A stretch of DNA of 8,785 nt from Deltaproteobacteria bacterium (GCA_027403435.1 DAHZDR010000196.1:1-8785); one strand, 5' to 3'. Shown: positions 1 to 6,236, counted from the stretch's first letter. Numbers and translations: made by a program. The notes: generated from the letters alone by a model not told the origin.

Positions 1-1007
1 AGCAGACCCTCTATGGCGGCGACGGCGCCGTGATCGACGCGATCGCGGCTAGCGAAAACCGGCTCGCCGACGCCGCCGCGATCGATCCCGCGCTGCGTTC
101 GACGCTCGACCTGATCGCGGCCGGCCGCGCGAATCTCGAAGAAGCGGCCCGCGCGCTCGCCGCCTATTCCTCGCGAATCGAAGCCGACCCGGCCCGCCTC
201 GAACAAATCGACAATCGCTTGCAGGAGCTGACGCGCCTCAAGCGCAAATACGGCGGTTCGCTTGAGTCCGCGCTGGCGACGCTCGGCCAATCGCGCCGCG
301 AGATCGCCGAACTCGAAGCCGGCGGCCAAAGCCGCGCCGAACTTGCGGCCGAACTCGCCCGCGCGATCGAAGACCTCGCCACTCGCGCCAAAGACCTCAC
401 CGCGCGCCGGACGCGCGCCGCCGGCGAACTCAAGCGCCAAATCGAGGCCGAGTTGCGCACGCTCGGGATGCGCAACGCGGCCTTCGCCGTCCGCTTCGCC
501 CCAATCGACGCCGACGGCGCCGATTTCACCGCCGCGGCCGGAGCGCTCGGACCCGCCGGATCCGACGCCGTCGATTTCCTGATCGCGCCCAACCTTGGAC
601 AAGCGCCGCTGCCGCTCGCCCGCTTCGCCTCCGGCGGCGAACTCTCGCGCGTGATGCTCGCGCTCAAGCGTATCGAGGCGCGGCGCCGCGGCGTCGCCAC
701 CATGATCTTCGACGAGGTTGACGCCGGAATCGGCGGCGCCATCGGCGAAGTCGTCGGCCGCAAACTCAAGGAGCTCGCCCGCTACCATCAGGTGCTCTGC
801 GTCACTCATCTCGCGCAAATCGCCGCGTTCGCCGACGAGCATTTCGTGGTCGAGAAGGAGGAACGGCGCGGCGTCACGCGCAGCCGCGTCGCGGCGCTCG
901 CGCCCGCCGATCGTCCGGGCGAAATCGCGCGCATGATCGGCGGGACCGGCGCCAACGAAAAATTCCTGCGCGCCGCCCGCGAATTACTCGATCGCGCCCG
1001 CGCCTGA
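1..1007 (+). CDS. recN: DNA repair protein RecN, C-terminal part (cut by left edge)
   Basis: RecN is an SMC-like ATPase of the cytoplasm that acts at DNA double-strand breaks in recombinational repair. The reading frame is open from base 3 (first residues QTLYGGDGA) to the TGA at 1005-1007, giving about 334 residues of a protein that is usually about 550-560 long, so the Walker A half lies outside the window. The first 150 or so visible residues are Ala/Arg/Glu/Leu-rich and helical, as expected of the descending coiled-coil arm. The C-terminal ATPase lobe follows, with the ABC signature SGGELSR at 630-650, Walker B MIFDEVDAGIGG at 702-737, and the H-loop histidine in CVTHLAQIAAF near 798-830. 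Internal start codons such as the GTG at 30 are not the true start. The SOS box and promoter are not in view. The family call is very secure. Confidence 0.95.
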   Translation, partial: QTLYGGDGAVIDAIAASENRLADAAAIDPALRSTLDLIAAGRANLEEAARALAAYSSRIEADPARLEQIDNRLQELTRLKRKYGGSLESALATLGQSRREIAELEAGGQSRAELAAELARAIEDLATRAKDLTARRTRAAGELKRQIEAELRTLGMRNAAFAVRFAPIDADGADFTAAAGALGPAGSDAVDFLIAPNLGQAPLPLARFASGGELSRVMLALKRIEARRRGVATMIFDEVDAGIGGAIGEVVGRKLKELARYHQVLCVTHLAQIAAFADEHFVVEKEERRGVTRSRVAALAPADRPGEIARMIGGTGANEKFLRAARELLDRARA

Positions 1008-1067
1008 CCGCCTTCGCGCTCGCGCCGGCGACGCTTCTGGATACGCGTTCGCAACCGCACGCCGTCC

Positions 1068-1136
1068 TTGACCGTCGCGGCGACGGCGGGCTAAGCCTTG
1101 GCGCGGGCGCGGCGCCGCGCGCATCGCCGCCGCGCC
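1068..1136. other. recN-thiolase intergenic dyads; possible recN terminator
   Basis: The 184-bp gap after recN holds several G+C-rich inverted repeats: CCGTCGC/GCGACGG at 1072-1086, a 14-bp palindrome at 1107-1120, and GGCGCGG (1100-1106) pairing with CCGCGCC (1130-1136). Any of these could fold in RNA and act as a transcription stop or processing site after recN. None is followed by a T-run, so this is not a standard intrinsic terminator. In such GC-rich sequence some dyads are expected by chance. No convincing promoter for the next gene was seen. Confidence 0.25.
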
Positions 1137-1181
1137 TGGCGTGCGCCACCCGCGTCAACTCAATTGCGTACGCCCGCATGC

Positions 1182-1186
1182 GGAGG
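1182..1186 (+). promoter_or_regulatory. Ribosome binding site that fixes the thiolase-like start
   Basis: GGAGG sits 5 bases before the ATG at 1192. The in-frame GTG at 1141 would add 17 residues that match no thiolase N-terminus and has no comparable site, so 1192 is preferred. Confidence 0.75.
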
Positions 1187-1191
1187 AACCA

Positions 1192-2421
1192 ATGGGATCG
1201 CTTACCGATAAATATTGCATCGTCGGAGTTGGCGAGACGCCGCATATGCGTCCGTCGAACCGCACCACGCTCTCGATGGCGTGCGAGGCCGTTTCGAAAG
1301 CGGTCGCCGACGCCGGACTCAAGCTCGCCGACATCGACGGCATGACCAGCTACCAGATCGGCGACTCCACCACCTCGCCGCACGTCGCGACCGCGCTCGG
1401 GATGCGCCTCAATTACGCCGTCGATATTCTCGGCGGCGGCTCAAGCGGCGAAGCGCTGGTCGCCCACGCGATCGGCCTCATCGAAGCGGGCTACTGCAAA
1501 ACCATGGTGATCTTCCGCTCGATGAACGGCCGCTCCGGCCGCCGGATGGGCGGACAGACGCCCGGCGGTCCGGTTCCCGTCGCCGTCGCCGAGGGCGACG
1601 CGCAATTCAACATGGGCTGGGGATGGACCACGCCCGCGCAACGCTTCGGAATGTCCGCGATGCGCTATCTGCATGACACCGGCTGCACCACCAAAGCCTT
1701 CGCCGAAATCGCCGTCGCCCATCGCTATCACGCCAGCCTCAATCCCAAGGCCGTCCATCGCAGTCCCATCACGCTCGAGGATCATCAGCGCTCCCGCTGG
1801 GTCGTCAAGCCGTTCCGCCTGCTCGACTGCTGCCAGGAGACCGATGTGTCGGTCGCGATCGTCGTCACCTCGCGCGAACGCGCCTTCGATCTGCGCCATC
1901 CTCCCGTCTTCATCATGGGCGGCTACGCGCGCACCCTCACCGACAGTCCGCAATGGAACTATTCGCGCGGCGACATCCACCACGTCGCCGGCAATTACGG
2001 ATGGAAGCGCGCGTTCGGCATGGCCGGCGTCAGCCACAAGGACGTCGATTTCATCTCCTGTTACGACGCTTTCACTTTCACCACGCTGATTCAGCTCGAG
2101 GCCAACGGCTTCTGCGGCAAGGGCGAGGCGGGCGAATTCGTCAAGGGCGGCCGCCTGCAAATCGACCGCGAACTGCCGAGCAATCTCTCCGGCGGCCATC
2201 TCTCCGAGGGTTATACCCACGGCGTGCAGATGGTTATCGAGAACGTCCGCCAATTGCGCCATCGCGCGGACGACGCCTGCCCCGGATGGGCCGAAGGCCG
2301 CCACACCTACGACCGCGCCGCCGGATGCCGCCAGTTGCGCAAGGCCGAGCTCTGCTGCGGCATGGGATGGGGATGGGAAAACATGGCGAGTTGCCTGATT
2401 CTGCGCGGAATCGCCGCCTGA
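1192..2421 (+). CDS. Thiolase-fold protein without nucleophilic Cys (lipid-transfer/Ltp2-like, probable aldolase subunit)
   Basis: The protein has 409 residues. Its opening (KYCIVGVGETP), the YDAFTFTTLIQLEANGFCG block and the C-terminal CxGxGxG-like loop place it in the SCP2/lipid-transfer branch of thiolases. The usual nucleophile motif CxSG reads GSSG here (residues 83-86), so Cys is replaced by Gly83. The usual HDCF histidine is Tyr291 (CYDAFT), and the GHPxG histidine is Tyr341 (GYTHG). The CxG cysteine is kept (Cys388). Claisen chemistry through an acyl-Cys intermediate is therefore unlikely. In Ltp2, the retro-aldolase that removes the last steroid side-chain carbons, the cysteine is likewise absent and two tyrosines 50 residues apart matter for catalysis (recalled, not checked); here Tyr291 and Tyr341 are also 50 apart. 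Ltp2 works as a complex with a DUF35 protein, and a DUF35 gene follows 66 bp downstream. I infer a cytoplasmic acyl-CoA aldolase with unknown substrate. The family is secure; the aldolase role is an inference. Confidence 0.85.
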   Translation: MGSLTDKYCIVGVGETPHMRPSNRTTLSMACEAVSKAVADAGLKLADIDGMTSYQIGDSTTSPHVATALGMRLNYAVDILGGGSSGEALVAHAIGLIEAGYCKTMVIFRSMNGRSGRRMGGQTPGGPVPVAVAEGDAQFNMGWGWTTPAQRFGMSAMRYLHDTGCTTKAFAEIAVAHRYHASLNPKAVHRSPITLEDHQRSRWVVKPFRLLDCCQETDVSVAIVVTSRERAFDLRHPPVFIMGGYARTLTDSPQWNYSRGDIHHVAGNYGWKRAFGMAGVSHKDVDFISCYDAFTFTTLIQLEANGFCGKGEAGEFVKGGRLQIDRELPSNLSGGHLSEGYTHGVQMVIENVRQLRHRADDACPGWAEGRHTYDRAAGCRQLRKAELCCGMGWGWENMASCLILRGIAA

Positions 2422-2468
2422 CGCGAACATGGCCGCCGGATCATAAATACTAACTCGCCGCCCCGGCG

Positions 2469-2486
2469 AAAAAAAAGGAATATTCC
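2469..2486 (+). promoter_or_regulatory. A-tract and palindromic ribosome-binding region of the DUF35 gene
   Basis: An 8-base A-run (2469-2476) leads straight into GGAATATTCC (2477-2486), a perfect 10-bp palindrome that contains the Shine-Dalgarno AAGGAA (2475-2480), 7 bases before the ATG at 2488. A short GC hairpin, CGCCG/CGGCG at about 2456-2468, lies just before it. The A-tract should keep the site unstructured in an otherwise GC-rich message, which may favour translation of the second gene of the pair. Confidence 0.5.
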
Positions 2487-2487
2487 G

Positions 2488-2961
2488 ATGCCCGGACCAA
2501 TTGACTATTCCAAACTGAGAATTGTCCCCGATTTCGACACCGCCGAATGGTGGGCCGCCACGAAAGATCGCAAATACCTCGTCCGCCAGTGCCCCGATTA
2601 CGGCCATAAATGGTTTCCGCCGATCTTTCCGGCGTGCGCGCGATGCGGCTCGCTGAAAACCGGATGGTTTCAGACCGCCGGCACGGGGGTGATTTACAGC
2701 TACGTCGTCGTCGTGCAGCCGATCGTCGGAGCCTTCGTCGCAACCGCGCCCTACGTCGTCGCGATTATCGAACTCGACGATTGCCGCGAAGCCGGCGGCG
2801 CCGTCACCCGCGTCGCCGGCGTGATGCTCAATGACGAGGCCGAAGTCGCGATCGGCCTGCCCTGCGAGGTCGTTTATGAGGAAACCGCCGACCCGCGAAT
2901 CGTCATGCCGCGATGGCGCGTGAGCGGCGCCGCCGCTCACGCCTGGCGCTTCACTGAATAG
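2488..2961 (+). CDS. DUF35 zinc-ribbon / OB-fold protein, partner of the thiolase-like protein
   Basis: This 157-residue protein has the length and layout of DUF35 (Zn-ribbon plus acyl-CoA-associated OB-fold) proteins. An N-terminal helix (about 16-33, including DTAEWWAA) leads to the rubredoxin-like ribbon at 34-55, with the typical aromatic FPP after the first knuckle and CARCG (Cys50, Cys53) as the second. A beta-rich OB-fold follows at about 60-150 (GVIYSYVVV, PYVVAIIELDD, AGVMLN, EVVYEE). The first knuckle is unusual: Cys35 is followed by PDYGH rather than the normal CxxC, so the fourth ligand would have to be His40 or be missing. DUF35 proteins bind thiolase-fold partners and help position CoA substrates. 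The gene is 66 bp after the thiolase-like gene on the same strand, so the two probably form one operon and one complex. The ATG at 2488 has a clear ribosome binding site. Family secure, substrate unknown. Confidence 0.87.
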   Translation: MPGPIDYSKLRIVPDFDTAEWWAATKDRKYLVRQCPDYGHKWFPPIFPACARCGSLKTGWFQTAGTGVIYSYVVVVQPIVGAFVATAPYVVAIIELDDCREAGGAVTRVAGVMLNDEAEVAIGLPCEVVYEETADPRIVMPRWRVSGAAAHAWRFTE

Positions 2962-2967
2962 TCATTG

Positions 2968-2996
2968 GGACGGGGCCGCCGCGCGCGGCCCCGTCC
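2968..2996. terminator. Perfect 12-bp stem hairpin between convergent genes (bidirectional terminator candidate)
   Basis: GGACGGGGCCGC (2968-2979) pairs perfectly with GCGGCCCCGTCC (2985-2996) around a 5-base loop. It starts 6 bases after the stop of the DUF35 gene and ends 6 bases before the stop codon of the opposing HpaB-like gene, so one element could serve both transcripts. Neither flank has a real T-run, so it may slow or protect RNA ends rather than terminate strictly on its own. Confidence 0.7.
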
Positions 2997-3002
2997 GATT
3001 CG

Positions 3003-4433
3003 TCAGACGCCGGCGAGCTTGCGCGCGTACGCCGCGACCGTCTTGAAATCGTATTCCCGGTACGCCTGTAATTTCTCCGCCTCGAAGCCCCCCTCGGCGT
3101 GCACCGCGAGCACCTCCTGATAGCCGCCGAAATCCGACGCCGTCAAATCGCCAATCAGGTTCAGCAGCCGCAGCCGCTTGTCGGCGTCGAAGCCTTTCGC
3201 GCCGCCCATATACTTCAACACATATTCGCGCGTCGCTTCGCTGGTCATATCCTCCGCCGACGGCGCCGTCACCAGGATGCCGCCCGCGAGATCCTGCACA
3301 ATCTGCACCGCCTGATGATAATTGTGCGCGAAATGATATTTGGCCACGTTCGTCAACAGGGTATTCGGCACCGCGTAGCCCTCTTCGATCGTGCACGTCG
3401 CCGCCGCGTGTTCGATCAGCCCGCGCACCGTCGTGTGATACGCCGCCAGATGCGTCAGCTTGTCGCGCACATGCGCCGCGCGCGCAACGCCGTTGGCCTC
3501 CGCAATCGCGTGGCCCGCGCCCGCCATCAGTTCCAGCAGCGGCAGCTTGTACGACACCGCGGTGAACCGATGGTAGCGCACGAAAGTCAGCGCCAGCGGG
3601 CCCGCGAATTCGATTTCGCCGTTCAGGAATATCCGCTCGTTCGGCACGAACACGTCGTCGAACACCGTCAGCGTTTCCATCATCTTGTGCCGCGCGCTGA
3701 TCGGATGCTCGTACGGATCCTTCTTCGCGCCGCCGTGCGGACTCGCGATCAGCTTGACCCCCGGCGTGTTGATCGGCACGGCGAACGCCACCGCGTAGGC
3801 CTTGTCCTCCGCGCGCATCGCCCGCGTCGGCAGCACGATTACCTCGTCGGTGTTGGTCGCAACCGAGGTGTGCATCTTTGCGCCCCGCACCACGATTCCG
3901 TCCGGCCGCTCCTCGACCACGCGCAGATAGTAGTCGGGATGCTCCTGCGCGGTCGGCCCCTGCGAACGGTCGCCCTTCACGTCCGTTTGCGCCACCGCCA
4001 CCGCCAAATCATGGTCGCGGCAATGGCGATGGAATTTATGAATCCGCTCGCGATATTGCGGCTTGCCCGCCACCGCCAGCTTTTCGCCGACCAGATGCAG
4101 CGCGATCAGCGCGTCGCTGCCGATCTCCTTGATCAGCACCACCAGCGTCGCGCCCTCCCGCGTGGACGCCGCGATCAGCTCGCTGCGCTTCAGCAGATCG
4201 CCCGCGTTGCGCGGCAGATGGAAATAGCGGCTGTAGGGCTGGCCGTTTTCCGTCATCACCGCCAGCTCCCGATACTGCGGATCCTCCGCCATCCGGTAAT
4301 CGATGCAGGCGTGCTCGACCGCGATGCCGATCACCGGATGCGTCGTCACGTCCGCCACCCGCTCGCCGCGGAAATAGACCGCGCGGCCGTCGCGCAGCGC
4401 TTGCTTGTATTGTTCAGGCGTCCTCAGTCCCAT
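3003..4433 (-). CDS. 4-hydroxyphenylacetate 3-hydroxylase (HpaB) family flavoprotein
   Basis: The protein has 476 residues, close to the 480-520 usual for this acyl-CoA-dehydrogenase-like fold. Members include two-component phenol hydroxylases that use free reduced FAD, PvcC-type enzymes, and the [4Fe-4S]/FAD 4-hydroxybutyryl-CoA dehydratase. Recognisable blocks are the start MGLRTPEQYKQALRDGRAVY, the central DVKGDRSQGP (151-160), the beta-domain GIVVRGAKMHTSVATNTDE (179-197), and DLAGGILVTAPSAED (381-395) near the flavin. His288 (RYHRF) matches the conserved histidine. The dehydratase cluster cysteines are absent: only Cys43, Cys138 and Cys347 exist, and the position seven after His288 is Tyr295. 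A monooxygenase-type enzyme is thus likelier than a radical dehydratase. No HpaC-type flavin reductase lies in the window. The protein has no tryptophan at all. The start at 4433 is set by AGGGAGA (4440-4446); the long open frame upstream is antisense to the SDR genes. The substrate is probably phenolic or CoA-bound, and unproven. Confidence 0.87.
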   Translation of the reverse strand: MGLRTPEQYKQALRDGRAVYFRGERVADVTTHPVIGIAVEHACIDYRMAEDPQYRELAVMTENGQPYSRYFHLPRNAGDLLKRSELIAASTREGATLVVLIKEIGSDALIALHLVGEKLAVAGKPQYRERIHKFHRHCRDHDLAVAVAQTDVKGDRSQGPTAQEHPDYYLRVVEERPDGIVVRGAKMHTSVATNTDEVIVLPTRAMRAEDKAYAVAFAVPINTPGVKLIASPHGGAKKDPYEHPISARHKMMETLTVFDDVFVPNERIFLNGEIEFAGPLALTFVRYHRFTAVSYKLPLLELMAGAGHAIAEANGVARAAHVRDKLTHLAAYHTTVRGLIEHAAATCTIEEGYAVPNTLLTNVAKYHFAHNYHQAVQIVQDLAGGILVTAPSAEDMTSEATREYVLKYMGGAKGFDADKRLRLLNLIGDLTASDFGGYQEVLAVHAEGGFEAEKLQAYREYDFKTVAAYARKLAGV

Positions 4434-4439
4434 CGGGAT

Positions 4440-4446
4440 TCTCCCT
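4440..4446 (-). promoter_or_regulatory. Ribosome binding site of the HpaB-like gene
   Basis: On the minus strand AGGGAGA ends 6 bases before the ATG at 4433. It decides the start, because the same frame stays open for another 504 codons upstream with no biological meaning. Confidence 0.7.
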
Positions 4447-4474
4447 GCTCGTCGAATTTCGCGCCGCCGCGCGA

Positions 4475-4502
4475 TTACGCGCGCTATCGTATGCGCGCGT
4501 AA
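4475..4502. promoter_or_regulatory. Operator-like inverted repeat in the divergent intergenic region
   Basis: TTACGCGCGC (4475-4484) and GCGCGCGTAA (4493-4502) are a perfect 10-bp inverted repeat around an 8-base spacer, TATCGTAT. It lies 42-69 bases upstream of the HpaB-like ATG and about 145 bases upstream of the first SDR, where a repressor of the TetR, MarR or GntR kind would be expected to bind. The spacer read on the minus strand contains TACGAT, a 4/6 match to a -10 box, so a bound protein could cover the promoter of the HpaB-like gene, although no good -35 accompanies it. No regulator gene is in the window. The repeat could alternatively fold as an RNA hairpin in the leader. Confidence 0.5.
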
Positions 4503-4601
4503 CGCCGCCAGCGAGCCGCGCTCCAGCCCGCACCCGCGCCGCGTCCAAACGGTCAATATAGAAGCCGGTCGCCGCCCCTGTCCAACCACCCCGCGATCGC
4601 G

Positions 4602-4607
4602 CATAAT
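4602..4607 (+). promoter_or_regulatory. Weak -10 box candidate for the SDR pair
   Basis: CATAAT is a 5/6 match to TATAAT in an otherwise GC-rich leader and would start RNA about 33 bases before the first SDR ATG. The -35 at the proper distance (TGTCCA, 4579-4584) is poor (3/6), so this is tentative. Confidence 0.25.
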
Positions 4608-4631
4608 GCCGCGCCAGTCAGCTATCGGCAT

Positions 4632-4638
4632 GGGGAGG
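4632..4638 (+). promoter_or_regulatory. Strong ribosome binding site of the first SDR gene
   Basis: GGGGAGG is followed by 8 bases and the ATG at 4647. It is one of the best Shine-Dalgarno sequences in the window and supports that start. Confidence 0.7.
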
Positions 4639-4646
4639 TCGCCATC

Positions 4647-5438
4647 ATGGATTCGGACTCGTCCACGCGCAATCTGTTTGACCTGAGCGGCCGCGTCGCC
4701 CTCGTCACCGGCGGCAATCGCGGCTTGGGCCGCGCGCTCGCGCTGGCGCTGGCGGAGGCCGGCGCCGCCGTCGCGATCCTCGCCCGCGACGAGGCGAAAA
4801 ATCGCGAAACTCTCGCGCTCCTGCAAGCGCGCGGCGCCCGCGCCCTCGCGCGCAAAACCGATCTCGCCGACCGTCCCCAGGTCGCCGCCGCTTTCGCCGC
4901 CGTCGAACGCGAACTCGGCCCGCTCGATATCCTCGTCAACAACGCCGGCTTCGCCATTCTGAAGGGCGTCCTCGATCAAACCGACGAGGAATGGGACCAG
5001 GTGCTCGAAACCAACCTCACCGCCGCCTTTCGCCTGGCCCGGATGGCCGCGCGTTCGATGGCGGCGCGCGGGCGCGGCGGCAAAATCATCAACGTCAGCA
5101 GTATCGCCGGCAATTTCGGCACTCCCATCTTTCCTTCCTACGCGGTCGCCAAGGGCGGCTTGCAGCAGCTCACGCGATGCCTCGCGCTGGAGCTCGCGCC
5201 ACATCATATCCAGGTCAATTCGCTGCTGCCCGGATGGTTCACCACCGACATGACCGACTGGATTCGCAACTGGCCGGAATACGCCGAGGCGCTCAAGGAG
5301 ATGATTCAACGCACCCCGCGCGGCCGCTTCGGCGATCCCGGCGAACTCGCTGGCGCGGCGGTCTTTCTCGCCTCGCGCGCCTCCGACCATATGACCGGCG
5401 CCGACCTGGTGATCGACGGCGGCTTCTCCGTCCGTTAA
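4647..5438 (+). CDS. Short-chain dehydrogenase/reductase, classical FabG-like (first of tandem pair)
   Basis: This 263-residue NAD(P)-dependent oxidoreductase has the full classical SDR set: the nucleotide loop TGGNRGLG (21-28), NNAG (98-101), Asn123, catalytic Ser152, and Tyr165/Lys169 in YAVAK, then PG at 195-196 and a normal C-terminus ending in DGGFSVR. Arg25 before the second glycine of the loop, and Arg47 after the second strand, favour NADP(H), though that is a soft rule. Such enzymes interconvert hydroxyl and keto groups; the substrate cannot be told from sequence, and it is not FabG itself on context alone. It is followed after 33 bp by a paralogue on the same strand, and it diverges from the HpaB-like gene across 213 bp, which suggests shared control. 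A role in oxidising hydroxylated or hydroxyacyl intermediates of the same catabolic block is inferred. Confidence 0.9.
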   Translation: MDSDSSTRNLFDLSGRVALVTGGNRGLGRALALALAEAGAAVAILARDEAKNRETLALLQARGARALARKTDLADRPQVAAAFAAVERELGPLDILVNNAGFAILKGVLDQTDEEWDQVLETNLTAAFRLARMAARSMAARGRGGKIINVSSIAGNFGTPIFPSYAVAKGGLQQLTRCLALELAPHHIQVNSLLPGWFTTDMTDWIRNWPEYAEALKEMIQRTPRGRFGDPGELAGAAVFLASRASDHMTGADLVIDGGFSVR

Positions 5439-5471
5439 CTCCGCACGCCCAATCCCCATGGAGTCGCATCG

Positions 5472-6236
5472 ATGAGCGCGCCCGCCACCTTCGATCTTTC
5501 CGGCCGCGTCGCCGCCGTCACCGGCGGCAACGGCGGTATCGGTCTGGGCATCGCGCGCGGCTTTGCCGAGGCTGGCGCCGCCGTCGCGATCCTCGCCCGC
5601 AACGAGGCGAAAAATCGCGCGGCGCTCGCCCAACTCAACGCGTTCGGCGCCCGCGCGCTCGCCGTTCGGCTCGACGTTACCGATCGCGCCGCGCTCGCGC
5701 CCGCGCTGGCGGAAGTCGAACGCGCGCTCGGCCCGCTCGAGATCCTCGTCAACAACGCCGGCCTCGCCCGCGCCGTCGGCGCCACCCGCGGCGAACTGGA
5801 AGACTGGGACCGCGTGCTCGAAACCAACCTCAACGCCGCGTTTATCCTGGCGCGGCTCGCGGCGCGCGCGATGCTCCCGCGGCGGCGCGGCAAAATCATC
5901 AATATCGGCAGCGAATACTCGCTCTTCGGCAATCCGCTCGCGCATTCCTACGCGGCCAGCAAGGGCGCCCTGATTCAGCTCACCAAATCGCTAGCGGTCG
6001 AGCTGGCGCCGCACAATATCCAGGTCAATGCGCTCGTTCCCGGATGGATCGAAAGCGACATGACCGCGCCGATGAAATCACGCCCGTTCTATCAGGAGGT
6101 GCTACGCCGCACGCCGGCCGGCCGCCTCGGCACGCCGGCTGAATGCGCCGGAGCGGCCATTTTTCTCGCTTCGCCCGCCGCGGATTTCGTCACCGGCGCG
6201 ACGCTCTTCGTCGATGGCGGCTACTCGATCAAATAA
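5472..6236 (+). CDS. Short-chain dehydrogenase/reductase, classical FabG-like (second of tandem pair)
   Basis: This 254-residue SDR is complete: TGGNGGIG (17-24), NNAG (94-97), Asn119, Ser147, Tyr160 and Lys164 in YAASK, PG (190-191) and a C-terminal VDGGYSIK. The loop has Gly where the first SDR has Arg25, so cofactor preference may differ, although Arg43 after the second strand is kept. By eye it is about half identical to the upstream SDR, with no insertion needed over most of the length, and short DNA patches are nearly identical, so the pair arose by tandem duplication. GGAG (5460-5463) lies 8 bases before the ATG. With a 33-bp gap it is almost certainly co-transcribed with the first SDR. 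Different active-site surroundings (VSSIAGNFG against IGSEYSLFG) suggest separate substrates or successive steps. The reaction is an alcohol/ketone oxidoreduction; the substrate is unknown. Confidence 0.9.
   Translation: MSAPATFDLSGRVAAVTGGNGGIGLGIARGFAEAGAAVAILARNEAKNRAALAQLNAFGARALAVRLDVTDRAALAPALAEVERALGPLEILVNNAGLARAVGATRGELEDWDRVLETNLNAAFILARLAARAMLPRRRGKIINIGSEYSLFGNPLAHSYAASKGALIQLTKSLAVELAPHNIQVNALVPGWIESDMTAPMKSRPFYQEVLRRTPAGRLGTPAECAGAAIFLASPAADFVTGATLFVDGGYSIK

Noticed and set aside
1068..1096. TTGACC at 1068-1073 as a -35 box for the thiolase-like gene
   Set aside because: No acceptable -10 lies 16-18 bases downstream (best is 3/6), and a leader of about 90 bases of GC dyads would follow.
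1174..1183. CCGCATGCGG present here and again at 7939-7948 as a possible repeat element
   Set aside because: A 10-bp self-complementary GC-rich word occurring twice in 8.8 kb is easily chance, and the two contexts have nothing in common.
1141..1191. GTG start 17 codons upstream for the thiolase-like protein
   Set aside because: It has no ribosome binding site and an N-terminus unlike the family; the ATG at 1192 has GGAGG at 5 bases.
1441..2940. 499-codon minus-strand open frame opposite the thiolase-like and DUF35 genes
   Set aside because: It spans two genes and their gap, has no recognisable motif, and is a composition artefact.
3099..4502. 467-codon plus-strand open frame opposite the HpaB-like gene
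   Set aside because: It is His/Arg-rich antisense translation with no domain, and the minus-strand product matches a known family along its full length.
4434..5945. Minus-strand open frame continuing 504 codons upstream of the HpaB-like start
   Set aside because: It is antisense to both SDR genes, matches no family, and arises from GC-rich codon use that removes stop codons. The real start at 4433 has a ribosome binding site and matches the family N-terminus.
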